64,000 bases of DNA from Lepidurus packardi (lineage: Eukaryota > Arthropoda > Branchiopoda > Notostraca > Triopsidae), in NCBI GenBank assembly GCA_023053545.1, contig JAKZAN010000004.1, positions 6,510,001 to 6,574,000 of the forward strand, given 5' to 3'. Below the pieces are notes generated by a model, which made no database searches, was not told the DNA's origin, and saw nothing but the letters and a program-made list of their open reading frames with translations. Of this stretch, positions 48,101-60,781 are shown piece after piece. Position numbers and translations under genes: made by a program. Numbering within the stretch: position 1 is the stretch's first letter; every line of letters starts with the position of its first letter.

Positions 48101-50981
48101 TATCGTCGTCCTTCGGTACATTCCTACAATAAAGATAGCTTAATTCTGGATTAAAACTAATTAATTACGTTTCTTTAGGAATAATCTAACAGGAATCGAG
48201 CTGTTGGGCATTACAGGCAAAGGTGGTCAGAGTCTGTTGACTGTGGGGAATCAAAGACCTGGCTCCAGTCATCCCTTACTCTTTGACATTGCTGAAAAAC
48301 ACCTAAAAGACTGTGACCGTAAGCATTTAGTGTTTTTCTCATAGAATTTGGTAAAATACCGACTTTTTTAAGGTCCATGGCAAAGACGCTATGTACTTCC
48401 CAGTTTGACGCTAAAAAGGTCCTTTGTAGCTCGCAATCAAGGAGAGACACCCGTATCTATAGGAGGAATGTACATCAATGGCTACAGCTGCGAAGGCTTT
48501 GGTTTCCGAGTCCTGAACTGCGAGCCTTTTCTGTTGATGCCTAATGAAAGCCATGCTCTTGAGATTGCGTTTTCGCCAGACTTCACCCAGACGCGGATCC
48601 AGCGTTCGTTGCAGTTGCAGTCCAGTGTAGGCGGAAACTCCTTCTTGGAATTCCCTTTGATGGCCAGTCTGCCGGCCCATATGCTGGTCTTGTGCGCCGC
48701 CATAATACCCCGCCCCAGCTGGGAAATCTTCCTCTACTATGGCGCGGTTTGTGTCCTGGTTCTGCTGCTCATCTGCGTCCTTACTATGGCCTGTCTGGAA
48801 GCTGACAACATCAACAAAACCTGCTTTGTCGCTCTCACCTCGACACATCGTGATCCCAGCCTTTTAACACAAAACATACCCGTTTTTGATTTGAAGAAGA
48901 TTGCACTAGAAACCCCAATCGAAATTAGTCCTCCTAACGCGGTCAAAAAAAGTACTGTTGTGGAGTCCCAACCAACCGTACACCATCATCCCAAGAAGAA
49001 AAATGGCACGAAACATTACGCAGTTGACCGTAGTAAGGTTCAAGACCTGCAGCCACCCAAGTTCGAGTTCCATAGAATTCCCAGAGAGCCGGTTATCCCC
49101 AAAGTCACTTCTCCGCCTGCTACGTGTACCAAGAAAGCGAAAAACGAGCCTGAATGTAGGAAAACCGACGCCGTTGCAGTATTACCCACAGTTTTGAAAG
49201 CGTCTATAACGAAAACACGAGAGAAAGCACCGGTTGCAGCCACCCCGATTAGAAATACTCCTCCGGTTGTTCCTTTGGCTTCTCCTCCTCCATCTAAGCC
49301 AGCTGCAGAATGTCAGCCGCCTGTCTTGGTTGACAAATCTAATTTAAGTCGTCCAGAATTCGTCTCGTCTCAAAAGCGAAACAAGAAACATCGCAAAGCG
49401 CCAGAAGTTCTCCGATCCGCGCCGAAAGTCAAAAAACCTGAAGAAGACGCTTGCTCGACCACGACCGAAAGCTCCAGCACAGACGAATCCTTAAAGCGCA
49501 GACCATTACGAGAAAAACCCAAGTTGATTAATAACATTGTTAGTAACGAGAGCAAAAAGCCGGTGAAAAACGTAGCGAAACGCCCGATCAACTTCGAGAC
49601 GCCCAAACCGAGCCAACATCTTGCTCCGGAGCAGCCGAAGGAGCTTCCAAAAAGTCGACATCGAGGTAAAAACTTGTCTTCCTTAATCATTTCACGACAC
49701 AATTTCGGCGCTGGTGGAGTTTATCCCCCACATGCTAAATATTAACCCGGGAATGGACAGTGTGCGTGGAATTCATAGTGCAGAGCTTTTCTTGCGTTAG
49801 TCTGTACAATGCTTTTTAAAGAGGGTTAGGTGGCTTGATCTGTGATTGACTTATTGTGAAATGAAAAAGGTGTTAATTTAATGTCAGCACCCCATGAGTG
49901 GTTCGCATGCTATGAACCGCGATTGAATTACGAAACGCGCATGATATGCAGGTTCCTGGGTTACTGTTTAGCATGTGGGGGGTAAACTCCACAAGCGCCG
50001 AATTTCTCGTTTATGACTGATTTGAATGTGCGATAGATTCATCCTCGAGTGGCGGCAATGGTCCTCGGAGCTCAGCTTCGTCTTCGCCTTGGGACACTCC
50101 AACTCGTCCGCTGAGTCCGAGCTTGTTCCAATTGTCAGAACAAACCCAACGCTTCGCTTCATCTCAAGCGTATAGCAGTGATCCCGTCTCTCCGCTTCCG
50201 CCCCTGGTTTCGCCCACGGACTCGCTCTTTTCCAACAATTCTTCCACTGTACTGTCCCCGATTTTGACCCCTTCCAGTCCACCTGCTTATACGTGGCCCC
50301 CTGAGCCTTCCTTTCTGTCCAATGCAACCGTTTCTCCTTCGTCGTCCGCCGCAACTCGACTGAATAGCACCCGTGACACTCCGGCCTTCACTTGGAGCCC
50401 GGAATCTTTCTTCTCCGCGTCACCAACGACACAACAAGCGTATGGAGGAAACTTCTGGAATTACGACGTCATGAACTCCGCTCCGAATCCATGGACGTCG
50501 GAAGGGTTGCAGTCGTCGAGCTACGCTGTGAACAATAATGCTGAAACGTACAACCGGCGGTGGCCGATTACGTCATCTACGTCGTACAACGATCCTTTCC
50601 AAAGTCACGAACCACAACTGGCGACCAATCGAGGGCTATTGGATTCGGATCCATCCTGGCGTTACGATTATGGACAAACGTTGAGGCCGGTACAGAACGA
50701 GTCCGGAACTGATGGCAGTACCGAGAACAATTACGTTACCTGGGATACTTTGTGGACGAGTACAGTAGATAATACCTTTGGCGGAAGAAACGTTTGGGCT
50801 CCCCTAACGCCTGACTCTGCTAAAGAAGGCTGGGTAAGTTGAATTCTTTCCCTTTTTTCACTAGACCAACCAAGTTGAGTTGAACGGAGTTTTCTAATTC
50901 TTGTTTTCCTTGTGCCGAACAGTTCCTTGTTAACTTTGTTTTTTCTTTCGTTTCCAGAACGTCCTCCCTTCGTCAAAGTGA
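44231..50981 (+). CDS. TMEM131: TMEM131, ER-to-Golgi cargo (collagen) secretion factor
   Basis: Eighteen exons: 44231-44342, 44417-44573, 44626-44752, 44821-44934, 45239-45361, 45423-45767, 45825-45933, 45992-46344, 46404-46580, 46645-46872, 46938-47129, 47196-47421, 47479-47836, 47897-48115, 48179-48318, 48373-49665, 50037-50833 and 50958-50981, giving about 1,697 residues. It starts with a signal peptide (ILWLLALAAPLLTFVVFVDC). The large luminal part has the PapD-like/immunoglobulin-like repeats of the family, e.g. LVFDPPSFDFGE, APQGNTSFDIVFLGREEGYV, LRPLIGVRMPINTTYTRIVS, SCDLHLELPF and WLIPPYETRS. Near the membrane GYSCEGFGFRVLNCEPF is highly conserved. One transmembrane helix follows (IFLYYGAVCVLVLLLICVLTMA), then a long basic, Ser/Pro-rich cytosolic tail ending in DSSSSGGNGPRSS and Trp-rich motifs. 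In worm and mammals TMEM131 promotes collagen secretion, the tail contacting TRAPPC8. A tRNA gene lies in intron 4. Confidence 0.93.
45051..45124 (+). tRNA. tRNA-Asn (GTT anticodon)
   Basis: A 74-base cloverleaf. Acceptor stem GCCTCCG pairs with CGGGGGC at 45117-45123 (one U-G pair), followed by discriminator G. The D arm is GGCGCAATCGGCTAGCGC. The anticodon arm is TTCGGCTGTTAACCGAA with anticodon GTT at 45085-45087. The T arm contains GGTTCGAGTCC, the B box of Pol III promoters. The 3' side has a run of five T (from about 45128) that can end Pol III transcription. The sequence is close to eukaryotic nuclear tRNA-Asn. It lies inside TMEM131 intron 4 (44935-45238) in the same orientation as the host gene. 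Confidence 0.95.
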
Positions 50982-51467
50982 AGTGATTCTAACGATAAAA
51001 AGAACTAGAAGAAATACAATACGCTCATCCAATTTTGTTGTCTCCTTTGACTGCTTCCGCTTTTATTATGTATTACACATTTTGAATTCCGCGGTGTTTA
51101 ATAATGTTCATTAAGCTGCCGTTAAAGAGCGTTGTAGTAGTATTCTGTTTGGCTGTGGCGCGCACATTAGTGAGTAAAATTGTACTAAATTTGGTTAATT
51201 TTTGGGCGCAATCGAGGTAAGTTTTCCGTTTGTGATTACTTTATTGCGTATTAAGATTTCTGAGATAAATCTGTGACATATTTATGTGAGTAAGGTTCCA
51301 AAACCAGTTTTTTGTTCGTTTAAAGCGGATTGACCAACCCGACCGTTTTTCATTTTTGACTGTTAATTGTTGGTGACTGTCCAGGCCTTCTCTGGTCTTA
51401 TTTCTTGTTTTCATACAACGTTTTTGATAAAGTTGAAGAAGACATATCTTCCGTGGAGTTATTTATC
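50982..51467. other. Intergenic region TMEM131 to coiled-coil gene
   Basis: Only 486 bases between the TMEM131 stop and the next ATG, so it must hold the 3' end of one and the promoter of the other. No clear AATAAA or TATA is seen. A long frame upstream of 51468 has no ATG, so the coding start at 51468 is preferred. Confidence 0.4.
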
Positions 51468-54400
51468 ATGGAGTCGATTACGGATGAAGACTCTCAACTA
51501 GCCTTAACACCTTCTCCGGGCCACAACGGGTTTCCTGGTTATGGCATAGCGTCAAATGTGTCGAGGGATTTTGCCACACTCTTTCGTACTTCCCGGTCTG
51601 GCAATGAAGGCTTCACAAGTGAGGAGTTTTCTTCCAAGATTCACGCCATTATTGCCCAGCAAGCTAAATCCTGGAACTCTGCTAAATTATCTGTGGTCGC
51701 CGAACGGGATTCGTTACGTGAGAAACTCAAGATGGCTCGAGAACTCACCGATCAGCAAAAGCAGAAACTATTGAACCAGATGTCACAGAAAGAAGCCTTA
51801 CAAGTCCGCCTTAATAATCAAGTCCGTAAGCAGGAACATGCCCTGGCGCAGCTTAACCATAGCTTGAAATCCCATGAGCGCTACCAGAATGTACACAGGA
51901 AGCTGGAGGCTGATATGGAACGACTGCGACATAAAGTTGAGCTGTATTCCGCCAATATGGAGAGCCACCGCAAAGAAAGGGAGCAAATTGCACAGAAATA
52001 CAAGCAATTGGAACTGGGATGTGCTACCAAAAGCGAAGAATGTCGTGCATTGGACCAAGCTTTGAAGGAGTCTCGGGAGATGCGGCAATCGCTGTCACTC
52101 CAGAATCAAGTATTGGAAGAGCATTTAGCACGTCAAACCCAAAAGTGTGAGCATGTAGAGCAAGAAAAGCTCAGTCTGGAAAAGCAGGTCGCGACAGCGC
52201 AGCTGAAGGAAGAAGCCTTTGCATTAACCGCCCAACAACAAGAAGCGAAATTGGCGGAAACTCGAGCTCATTACGAAGCACTAATGAAGGATTTGCAAGT
52301 AGAAAAGGCAGTGTGCAAGTCGGAAGTGGCGATAATGCGAGCAGAACTGACTGCGACGGTACAACGTACCGAAGAAATCCTAAAAGCTCAAAGCGCTGAA
52401 TTCAGTCGTTTCAAGGAGGCTGCAAATGAATGCAATGTGAAAGCAACGTTCCTCCAAAGTAAATGCGACAACTTGAAGAGTCTTTTAAACCTAGCGCGAC
52501 ACGAAGCCCAAGATTGTACCAATACGAAAGCGAATCTGGAGCTACAATTGCTGAAGACACAAGAAGAATTGTCCCAACTGCAGATCGTGGTATCGGAAAA
52601 GGACGAGAACCTTGCAAAGCTCAAGCAGCAAACAACTGATACGCGGGACAAGGACACCATGGAGAAAGCTATGGCGGATTTGCGAGCGGAAGTCTCCAAA
52701 TGGGAATGCGACTACGAGAATCTTGCCTACGGGTTTGACAATTTCCGGAAGAGGAGCGACAACTTGGGCTCTGTCCTGTCCCAAAGGGAGCGAGAATTAT
52801 TGCACTACAGGCAGGTAATAACTATCAACTTCGTAAACCTTTAAAATTACCCAACGCTTTTTGACGCTCTCATTCTTAACGCAAGAGTTTTTTTTTTTTT
52901 TTTTGCATAAATTCAGGAACGAGCTGACTGGCAGGAGAAGATTGGAGCCATGGAGTTGGACAACAAAAATTTGAACGAGCAAGTTAGTACGCTGGAAAAG
53001 CATCTAACGAAAGTTTCGGAAACGATGACAACTCTTCGCCTGCAACATGTTCAAGAGATTGAGACGACTCAGCAGGATTTTGAAGCTCGTTTTGGCAACT
53101 TGCTTTTGGAACTGGAGAGAGAAAAAAATCATGTCCGTGATTTAGATGCGACGCTGCAGACGGAACAGAAATTAAGCGCGAACCAGAGCGCTGAATTGGA
53201 TAACTGGGTAAAAGTTTATTGATAGATGTTCTTAACTAATGCTTCACATGTGACTACAACTATTTATCGTGCCATCATTAGCGAGCATCGATGGAGCGGA
53301 ACAAGAACGAAATAGCGAGCTTGGAGCAGCAGCTGGTCCACAAGCGAGGCAGGATCGCGGAATTAGAAGCTTCTGTCAAAAACTTGGAACAAATGGTCGA
53401 AAGTCTACAAGCTGACTATTCAACTCAGAAAGCAGTGAACGAAGATGCTCCCAAAGTGCCTGCTCCTGTCTTAGTGACCAATATTAATCATGTAGGACTT
53501 CGAAACTCGCTATAATGGAATTAAGAAACACTTGCGAAACTATTTTTTCTTTTCAGGAATCTTCAGTAGAACCTGCAGCCATGTGTTCGCAACCCAAGTC
53601 ATGCGGTAGAACCCCTTTCGAAAAGTTTTATCCTAATTCACCTGAAGCTCCGTTATTTAGCAGCCTTTCTCCGTGCTCCTCAACTACCACTATAAAAGTA
53701 TGAGTCAGTGCTAACAATTTTTTTTAATAGAATAGACTTTTCCCCTATTTTCTTGTCTGTCTGCAGAGGGTACAGTTCCCTTCCGTACCGCAGCCGGATC
53801 CAGATTGGATCCGCCCGAAACCAACTGCTCAGGCTCTGCCGGAAGAGTCGGCTCGCTATTCTGCGGATCCCTATGTGTTCAAGATGGTAAAGTTAATCAA
53901 ATCCGAGCTTTATTGCTTAAGTCCTACTTTATAATAACTTTGTAGAATTTTTGGGATTCGGACGATTCGTTGGGCTTCAATTTCAAGACCAGAACGCCTG
54001 CAAAGGAAAGTTTTGCTGATCTCAATTCAGCGCGCAAGAGAATAAACTTGGAAGAACCAAAGGATCGAGCTATACCTGCCAAAGTTCAACGTGATGAGAA
54101 TGTGGGTGGACCTTCCAAAGTTGCCAGTACCACAGCTGCTAAACCCAAAGTACACAAACCAAAGCCTGCATAAGAAATTTAACAGTATTTTTTTTTTTTT
54201 ACTTTGAATCAATGTTAACTAAACAAGGCCAGCTCCTCACGTGCCAGTACAGACATCAAGCGAGGGCGTGGTCGTGGACGGGGTCGTGGAAGCGGACGTG
54301 GACGTAGTGGAGATCTTTGTTGTGAACCTTCCAGATCTTGTAATGAAAAGGCAAAGGTAAAGTTTGAAGTACAAGTACTTTCTTCAGCAAGTTGTTTATT

Positions 54401-54556
54401 TTTGTTCTTGGCTTCAAACACGGGCAGGATGCGACTGTGCCTTCAGATAACAAGTTCTTCAAAACTTCGAGAGCGGGGAGGAAGACTTTCCCGAAGATGA
54501 ACCCAGTTGACATGTATGCCGCTCTGGATTTAAGTGACTCGGATTTTGACGATTGA
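51468..54556 (+). CDS. Long coiled-coil protein, unnamed (possibly chromosomal or meiotic)
   Basis: Eight exons: 51468-52814, 52917-53207, 53282-53491, 53557-53697, 53767-53886, 53946-54149, 54228-54356 and 54428-54556, giving 856 residues. All introns fall between codons (phase 0). ATG 51468 is the first Met in the frame, in good context (ATCATGG). After an acidic start (MESITDEDSQLAL), residues from about 70 to 610 are an almost unbroken coiled coil rich in Glu, Gln, Lys and Leu. The C-terminal part has several Ser/Thr-Pro sites (GRTPFEKF, NSPEAP, SLSPCSS, RTPAKE), an RGRGRGRGRGSGRGR stretch and an acidic end, NPVDMYAALDLSDSDFDD. The architecture (coiled-coil rod, CDK-type sites, basic RG patch) recalls synaptonemal complex, kinetochore or centrosome proteins, but no diagnostic motif is recognised, so the role is unknown. 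Confidence 0.85.
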
Positions 54557-57500
54557 ATCAAAATTATCTGTGTTAATTTACCAATTACTCGTTTATTTTT
54601 GTCGTTTCATTTATTCGGGGAATTATCCAATTAGTTTCCGGTGTTTATTCAAGAAATTATTAGTTATTATTTTTCTCTTCTTATTGTTTTGACACCATAG
54701 ATTGATTATATGTGTGTCCAAAGCTCTCTTGTGTTTCGTTCCAGTTATTCGTTTCCAGTAATTAGTTTTCGGTCTTTTCGTTTTTTTTTCGGTTTTCGTT
54801 TGTGATCGAAAGATTTATTTTCTGTTTGTTTCGTTCATTGGAGGAACCCTACCAATAAGTTGTTCGCGTTTATCTCAAGTTGTTCTTTCCTATTTTAACA
54901 TAGACCGATTGTATGTGTGTCCAACGTTCTGTTTCCGCTTCCAATAAACGATCCGTCCGTTTCTTTATAGGATTTTTTTCCCCCTTCCTTCGATATGGAG
55001 GCTGTCTAGGCTGATAGGATATATCGTAAGACCAAGAGATCAAAAAGCTCCCAGAGTCTTATCCCTATGTACATATTTATATTCCTTAAAGAAGGGTCAT
55101 AGGGAGTTTATCACTTGGACATAAAACTGCCTCTTTTGCAATGGGCCGTCAGGACGTCGCAACGGAACTTAGGAGCAAAAGGTTTCCCACCCTTGCCAAA
55201 ATTCCACTTTCACGAGGCAGTCGTAAAAATGGTTCATGCAGGATACCGTGCAGAGCCTGTTTGTTTCTTCTTCATAAAGCTTCCGCCTAAATACCAGTCA
55301 CCACAGATATGCTCAACAATCTGAGCTAATCTTGGGGCTCCCTCGATCTTCTGCTTCTACGCTCGTTATTCCGATGCATATTTATGTCGTTCCTCCTCCC
55401 TCTTGATGCTTAACCTGCCTTACAAGGGCAATGCTGAACAAAACGCAACCTTGCGTTTAGAACTAGCGCGTAGAATTAGTTTTCTAGTGACATTTTCTTT
55501 TCATCAGGCGCAATTAAAACTAAAAGAAAAATTAAGCTATTAAACGAAAGACATTTCCCAAAACTAAGAATATCTAGCATCTGACGTCCCTAGCGTATCA
55601 GTATCCGTGGTGCCCCACAGAGTTTTGTTTACTATTTAAGCAACCGTACGTCACGCCATAACACGTTCGTAACGTCATGAGCAAAAGTTTGCAACTCGTA
55701 GAACGCTGTTCACAAAACTTTTCAACCAAGTCTATCATTCTTAGAATTATTTATTAACTAATCCTCGTCACGTTTTTATCAACACACTTCAGCCTCCAAT
55801 CGACAACTCGAGGGCGTCCACACAACCAACTAACCTTTACACCCAGCCCAAGCTTTTTCTTCTCTTTCGAAGTTTTCTTGCCTTTGCCTGGCAAATCAAT
55901 TGCGGAAATGCCAAAAGAGAAGAAAAGTCTGCATTTGCTTGTCAGGCCCGTCTTGGGTGCCAAAGAAGAAATAGATGGAGTGGAGAACCAAACAAACAGT
56001 CATGCAACATATTGGCTTTTTGCTGGCTGCTCCTTTTCTCACCAGTACTCTATGCGAGTTAACGTATATATTTTTCAGCAACTTAACTTTTTTTTCTTTT
56101 TTTTTTTACAAAGGAGACGGTTTCTCGCTTGGCTGTGTATGAACCTTGTTAAAGAAAGTCCGTTGTTACCCCAGCCGCGGAATTCTATACCGAATCCGTA
56201 CGTTTTTTTGCCCCATACATCAAGTGAAGTCTGTCTTCGAATCCGGGTTCTTTACAGAAAATGGTAAAAACGGTGACCGTCGTATCGCATTCTCTTTGCA
56301 TAGAGACTTCCCTCCTTTTTTGCGAGCTGAAAAATCTTGTTGAGGATCAAATTCTGTGAAAACAGCTTCTGAGGAACAAGAAAGGACGCTCAGTCGTTTT
56401 TTTTTTGTCCGAGAAAAACGAAGCTAAAGCGGAGAATTGAGTATATGCATCTTGCATCAGAAAATATAAAGTCTGATCCTTTCTTTTTTCTATAATATCT
56501 CGAGTAATCTATTGCTTTATCCCATCTAAACTGAACTGTGAGCTCGGAAGACGCAGAATTGTCCTTGAATCCATAAACTTGCCAGCTTTTACCGACTAGG
56601 GAATTGCGTGCATTTCCTGGGGATAATTTGTCACTCAGCGCTGACAAATATTTTGGTGACATCTTCTGGCTGCATCAGTTCTTCGGAATTAAATTACTGC
56701 AGTACTCCGGAGAACGCTTAAGTCTGCGCACTGTGATTCATTAGGTACTTCCAAATGAATGTTAAATCTTTCCTGAATAATAAAGAACACGTCTGTTGCT
56801 GTGGTTTTGCTTTTGGTTTTGTTGTTGTCAAGCCAAGGCACGTCGTACAAAAGAGGGACTTCGTTAATCTGTTTACTAAATTTGTCTCCTTTCTTTGACT
56901 TGTCTCTGATCAACGCAGCTCTTTCCTAAGCTGAGCCCAAGCTTGGGGTCATACAGCTATAATCCATTACTTGAAACTTGAATCGCTATCAGGGGGCTTT
57001 TGTCTGAGAGGGAAAACAGACCACACTAGACTTGTTTTTCCGTAGCTATATACACTAAGAAACTAGTAACACTCAATATTTATTTGAATGTACAGTTTTT
57101 AGCTTGGCAGCTAGACTCGGTTATTTTTTTCTCCTTTTCTATATATTCTTTTTTTACTTTTCCCTTTCTTTTTTTTTTTGGGGGGGGGGGGGGGGGGGTT
57201 GGAGGAATTCAGTGAAATACTAAAATACCTCAAAAAAGGAGAGCCAATTTGTTGGGTCCATATGTGCCCGAACGCTAGAAATATAGCACACCATATACTT
57301 CGATGACATCCCCATGCCTAATACCGTTTCCATGCACCTTAAATCTCCCTTAGTTAAAAAGACGTCTACGCTTTTGACATGTAAAGGAATCAGCACATAT
57401 TCCCCTACAAAAATAATAAAATAAAATTAAGAAGTATATCTTACTGTGTGCTGCAAATGAGTACGATGTAACCTGAGAAAATTGGAGAGAAACAAAAGAA

Positions 57501-60500
57501 ATTGGAGAGAGTCAGAAGAAATGCGACAGAGCTACGGTGATTGGGAGCAGTGGTTAAAAGTCTGGTTACCATTTGATGGATATTGGGAGAAAAACTCTGC
57601 GTAGGATCAAGATGGAGTGACAGTCATATTTCTTCGCTCTTCTACAAGCTATATGAAGCCGACCTCCCATATTTTCCACCCACAGAAATGCTGTTCTCGG
57701 ACCATTTCCCTTCGCCGAACCCGCGCCTCATTAAATTCGCGAGACGAGAAAGACTGGATTAACATGCGGAGCTCCTTTCTTTTATACTTCCTGCCCTGTT
57801 CGGTAATAGGCTCTCTACACAGACTCCCGAATCACAAACGATATTTTAAAGACTTTATGGAATTTCACCACTAACTTACTTTCCTGTCAGCTCCCACAAA
57901 AAAATGGAGCGTTCTGATTTTCGCCCCTCAACACAACTCCGCCCACGATATAGCGTCCGCGGAATTTAAGGAAAACCCTTCTGCTTGTCTAGAAACACAA
58001 TAGCGTGGAGGTAACCAAGGAAGGCTTTCTCCACCCAGAAAAAAAAAAGATTTAAGAAAAGAAGAATGTTGAAATTTATTAGGCCAAGAATTGCAAAACA
58101 AAGTCCTCTCTTTTCGTCACCATTTTCACTTGTACACCATAGGTACCGCTTAGGGACAAGGACAAAGAAAATTAATCGATAGACGGTTATCAGATTATGG
58201 GAGCCGGGGTAAACACAAAAGAGTAAAAAAATCAAACAAATGCGTTGAAACTCCCCTGAGTAAGCACTTTTTACAGTTCGTTACCAAAAAAAAGGAGAAG
58301 AAAAAAAAATGTCGCTATTCCCATCTATCACCGCAGCATTTCGCTCTTGTCTTCTCCTTTTTATTCTTTTGCTGGGTTCTTCTAGGCACTCTTATTTAAT
58401 TCCTATTCTGCATGCGAACCCGTCAAGTGATCTCCAAACTGAGTAATATTTCCTCGGGTATTCGATAATACATTTTTCTTTATTTCTTCCGGTAAAAGAT
58501 ACAGAAAATATAACGCATTGTGCTTCGTGCATCAAAAGTGAGTTATAACTGCGTAAATGGAAAGCGAGTTAAGTTTCTCAGAAGCTGCGGTTGTTTTCTT
58601 TCATAAATTCAGCCTCTTGTCTGTTCAGTGATGGAAAAGCTAAGATTGACATGTTACCTCTGCGTAAAGAGCTTTTGAAGAGATAATCAAATTGCCTTAT
58701 TTTATTTCTGTGAGTCGTAACAGCGCCCTTAAGCCCTCTTAATCATTCCTGTCGTTATCTCTTTCATGGAAGAATAACATTTCATACAATTTCCTTAGAC
58801 TTCAGTCACCACCTGGTCGAGTTCATGATCTCGAAAAATACATACGGCCATCAGCCGTTTGATCATACAGTTGCGTGTCTTTTAGACAGTCTCAGCCTCA
58901 TTTTAGGGATTCGAAAATCCCTTAAGAAAGAAGAAGAATATTTCTGCCGGTAGCAAAAGAAATATTGCGAAGGTCTTCCTCAAGCCTTTGCGAAATAAGT
59001 TTCCGTCAATTTCTTTGAGGGGCGGAGGAGCGAGACTTTGTCAGTGTGGTGGAGAGAGTTTCTTAACAAAAAAAAGCTCAGTTTTCGATAGAATAGGATT
59101 GGTTTCGTTGTGGTAGCGATGGGGGATGCTTGGTATAGACTAGCAATATCACGCTCGGGTAACTTTTCACGGCACACTTGATCCCGCCTCCTTGACATGC
59201 CAAAACAGCCTCGCCTATATGCAGTATTGAAATGGTGGCAGAAATGCGATATTTACGGCGCACTGATGGCAGTATTAAGGTCTCATTCCATCCCTTAAAA
59301 CTGGCTCAAGTTTTCATTGAAATCTCTATAATTTTGAATATTATTTAATTTATTTTGGCACCATTCCAGTAGCTTGCGCTTTTTCTGGGTGGCTAATTGC
59401 TGTGGAATAAATTTAATCGCTTTCCTTCTCCGTTTGCAGTAATTGTCAATTTTCATGTGCAAGCTTTCGTTATTTGGAATGTTTCTATAATCTGAACCAC
59501 CTGGGCGATGATGACTCAATGACCTGAGAGACGTAACTGCAAAACTGTACCTCTGAAGCGTACTATAGTGGATTAAATGTGATTCATATTTGTGTCGTCA
59601 TGTTTTACTACACGGACATGATGGATTCAAATTGCTAGTAAGTTTCGTAAAAAGCTTGTCGTACCAGCTCATTCCCTTTAACAAGACTTGCGACCTAAAT
59701 AAAACCATGCTCAAAATAAATAAATAAATGAAACTCTTGGAACGAATAGGGCTTAAGAAATAACTCCAAAATTGGTTAGAATACTAACTTTTTTTGCTAA
59801 TTTCCATTTTAAAGTTTACGCTATTCATAATTCTTTAGATGGTCGTCTTGATCTTGTTAATTTAGACAGCCTTCGTGGGTTAATTTGTATGACAAAGCAA
59901 AGAACAAAGAACCGCATTTTTGTGAAAAAATCCCATGGGCCTAAGAATACAGACAAAAATACATACAATTTTATGGTATCTTCTTGCTGACCGTGTCTTT
60001 AACTGGGTGGGCCCCAAAAGATTTCCAAACTCTTAGGATCCCTTGATGATAACTAAGAGGGCTAATCAACTCCTAATGTTGTTTGTCGGACAATAGAGGG
60101 AATGTATGGATCACCCAGAAGAAGATCGAGGAAGTAGGTCTGTGACACTGATAGTCATATCAGGTCTTGTTTGGGGTGACAGCTATGCAATGATTTTGGT
60201 ATGTTCAACAAGTTAGTAACTTAATTGTATCGACGTAATTTATACGTAAGTATTTAAAACTTTCTGCAATAAAAATGTGGTTAAAAGCCAAATAGTTGTA
60301 TACATTTTATGTTTACTTGGGGAATTTCATAGCTAATAAAGACGACGAATAAAATGATAATTAATTGCAAACAGGAATTGAATAATTAACGATAACGCTG
60401 GAGCAGCTCTAAAAGCAATCGTTTACAGCCGAAAACAGATGTGGAATGACGGCCAGCGTCACAGGTCTGTTCGACAGGAAATGGACTAGTCTTCCCTTTA

Positions 60501-60781
60501 CATACAAATTCCCATGTCAGAATAGAAAATTCTTCAGGATTTAACCTTCGCAAACTTGACCTGAGTCATTCTGTGGTCGAGGCTCTACTAAAGTGGAAGT
60601 ACTTCCTTAACCGTCTTAATCTCGGAGGACTTCCAATTAGTTGGACAGTATCAATATAAAGGACTCATCGTCTGCTCCCAGCAAAAGTTAGTCATGCTAC
60701 AACGGTGATACGACCTAGTTGTAGGGGGTGTACTTTTAATTTCTGCATTCACCAACTATCAGGCTTTTTTAGTCCAAAGCC
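54557..60781. other. Non-coding interval between coiled-coil gene and THEM6-like gene
   Basis: The coiled-coil gene 3' UTR begins here; an AATAAA lies at 54943-54948 in the second of two duplicated 3' segments (see findings). Later there is a T13-G19 junction at 57167-57198. An open minus-strand segment at 59295-59606 is listed separately. Other frames (e.g. 55911-56267, 57617-57874) show no recognisable domain. No RNA gene is seen. Confidence 0.45.
59295..59606 (-). CDS. Possible ORF fragment, unrecognised
   Basis: About 104 codons without a stop on the minus strand, bounded by stops. The text has natural amino-acid balance: SLSHHRPGGSDYRNIPNNES, then LHMKIDNYCKRRRKAIKFIP, then QQLATQKKRKLLEWCQNKLN. 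It is basic and helix-like at the C-terminus. It lacks a convincing start codon and no domain is recognised; it may be an exon, a transposon remnant or chance. Confidence 0.15.

Noticed and set aside
48411-49702. Reverse frames across the large TMEM131 exon
   Set aside because: They are shadows of the conserved forward coding sequence.
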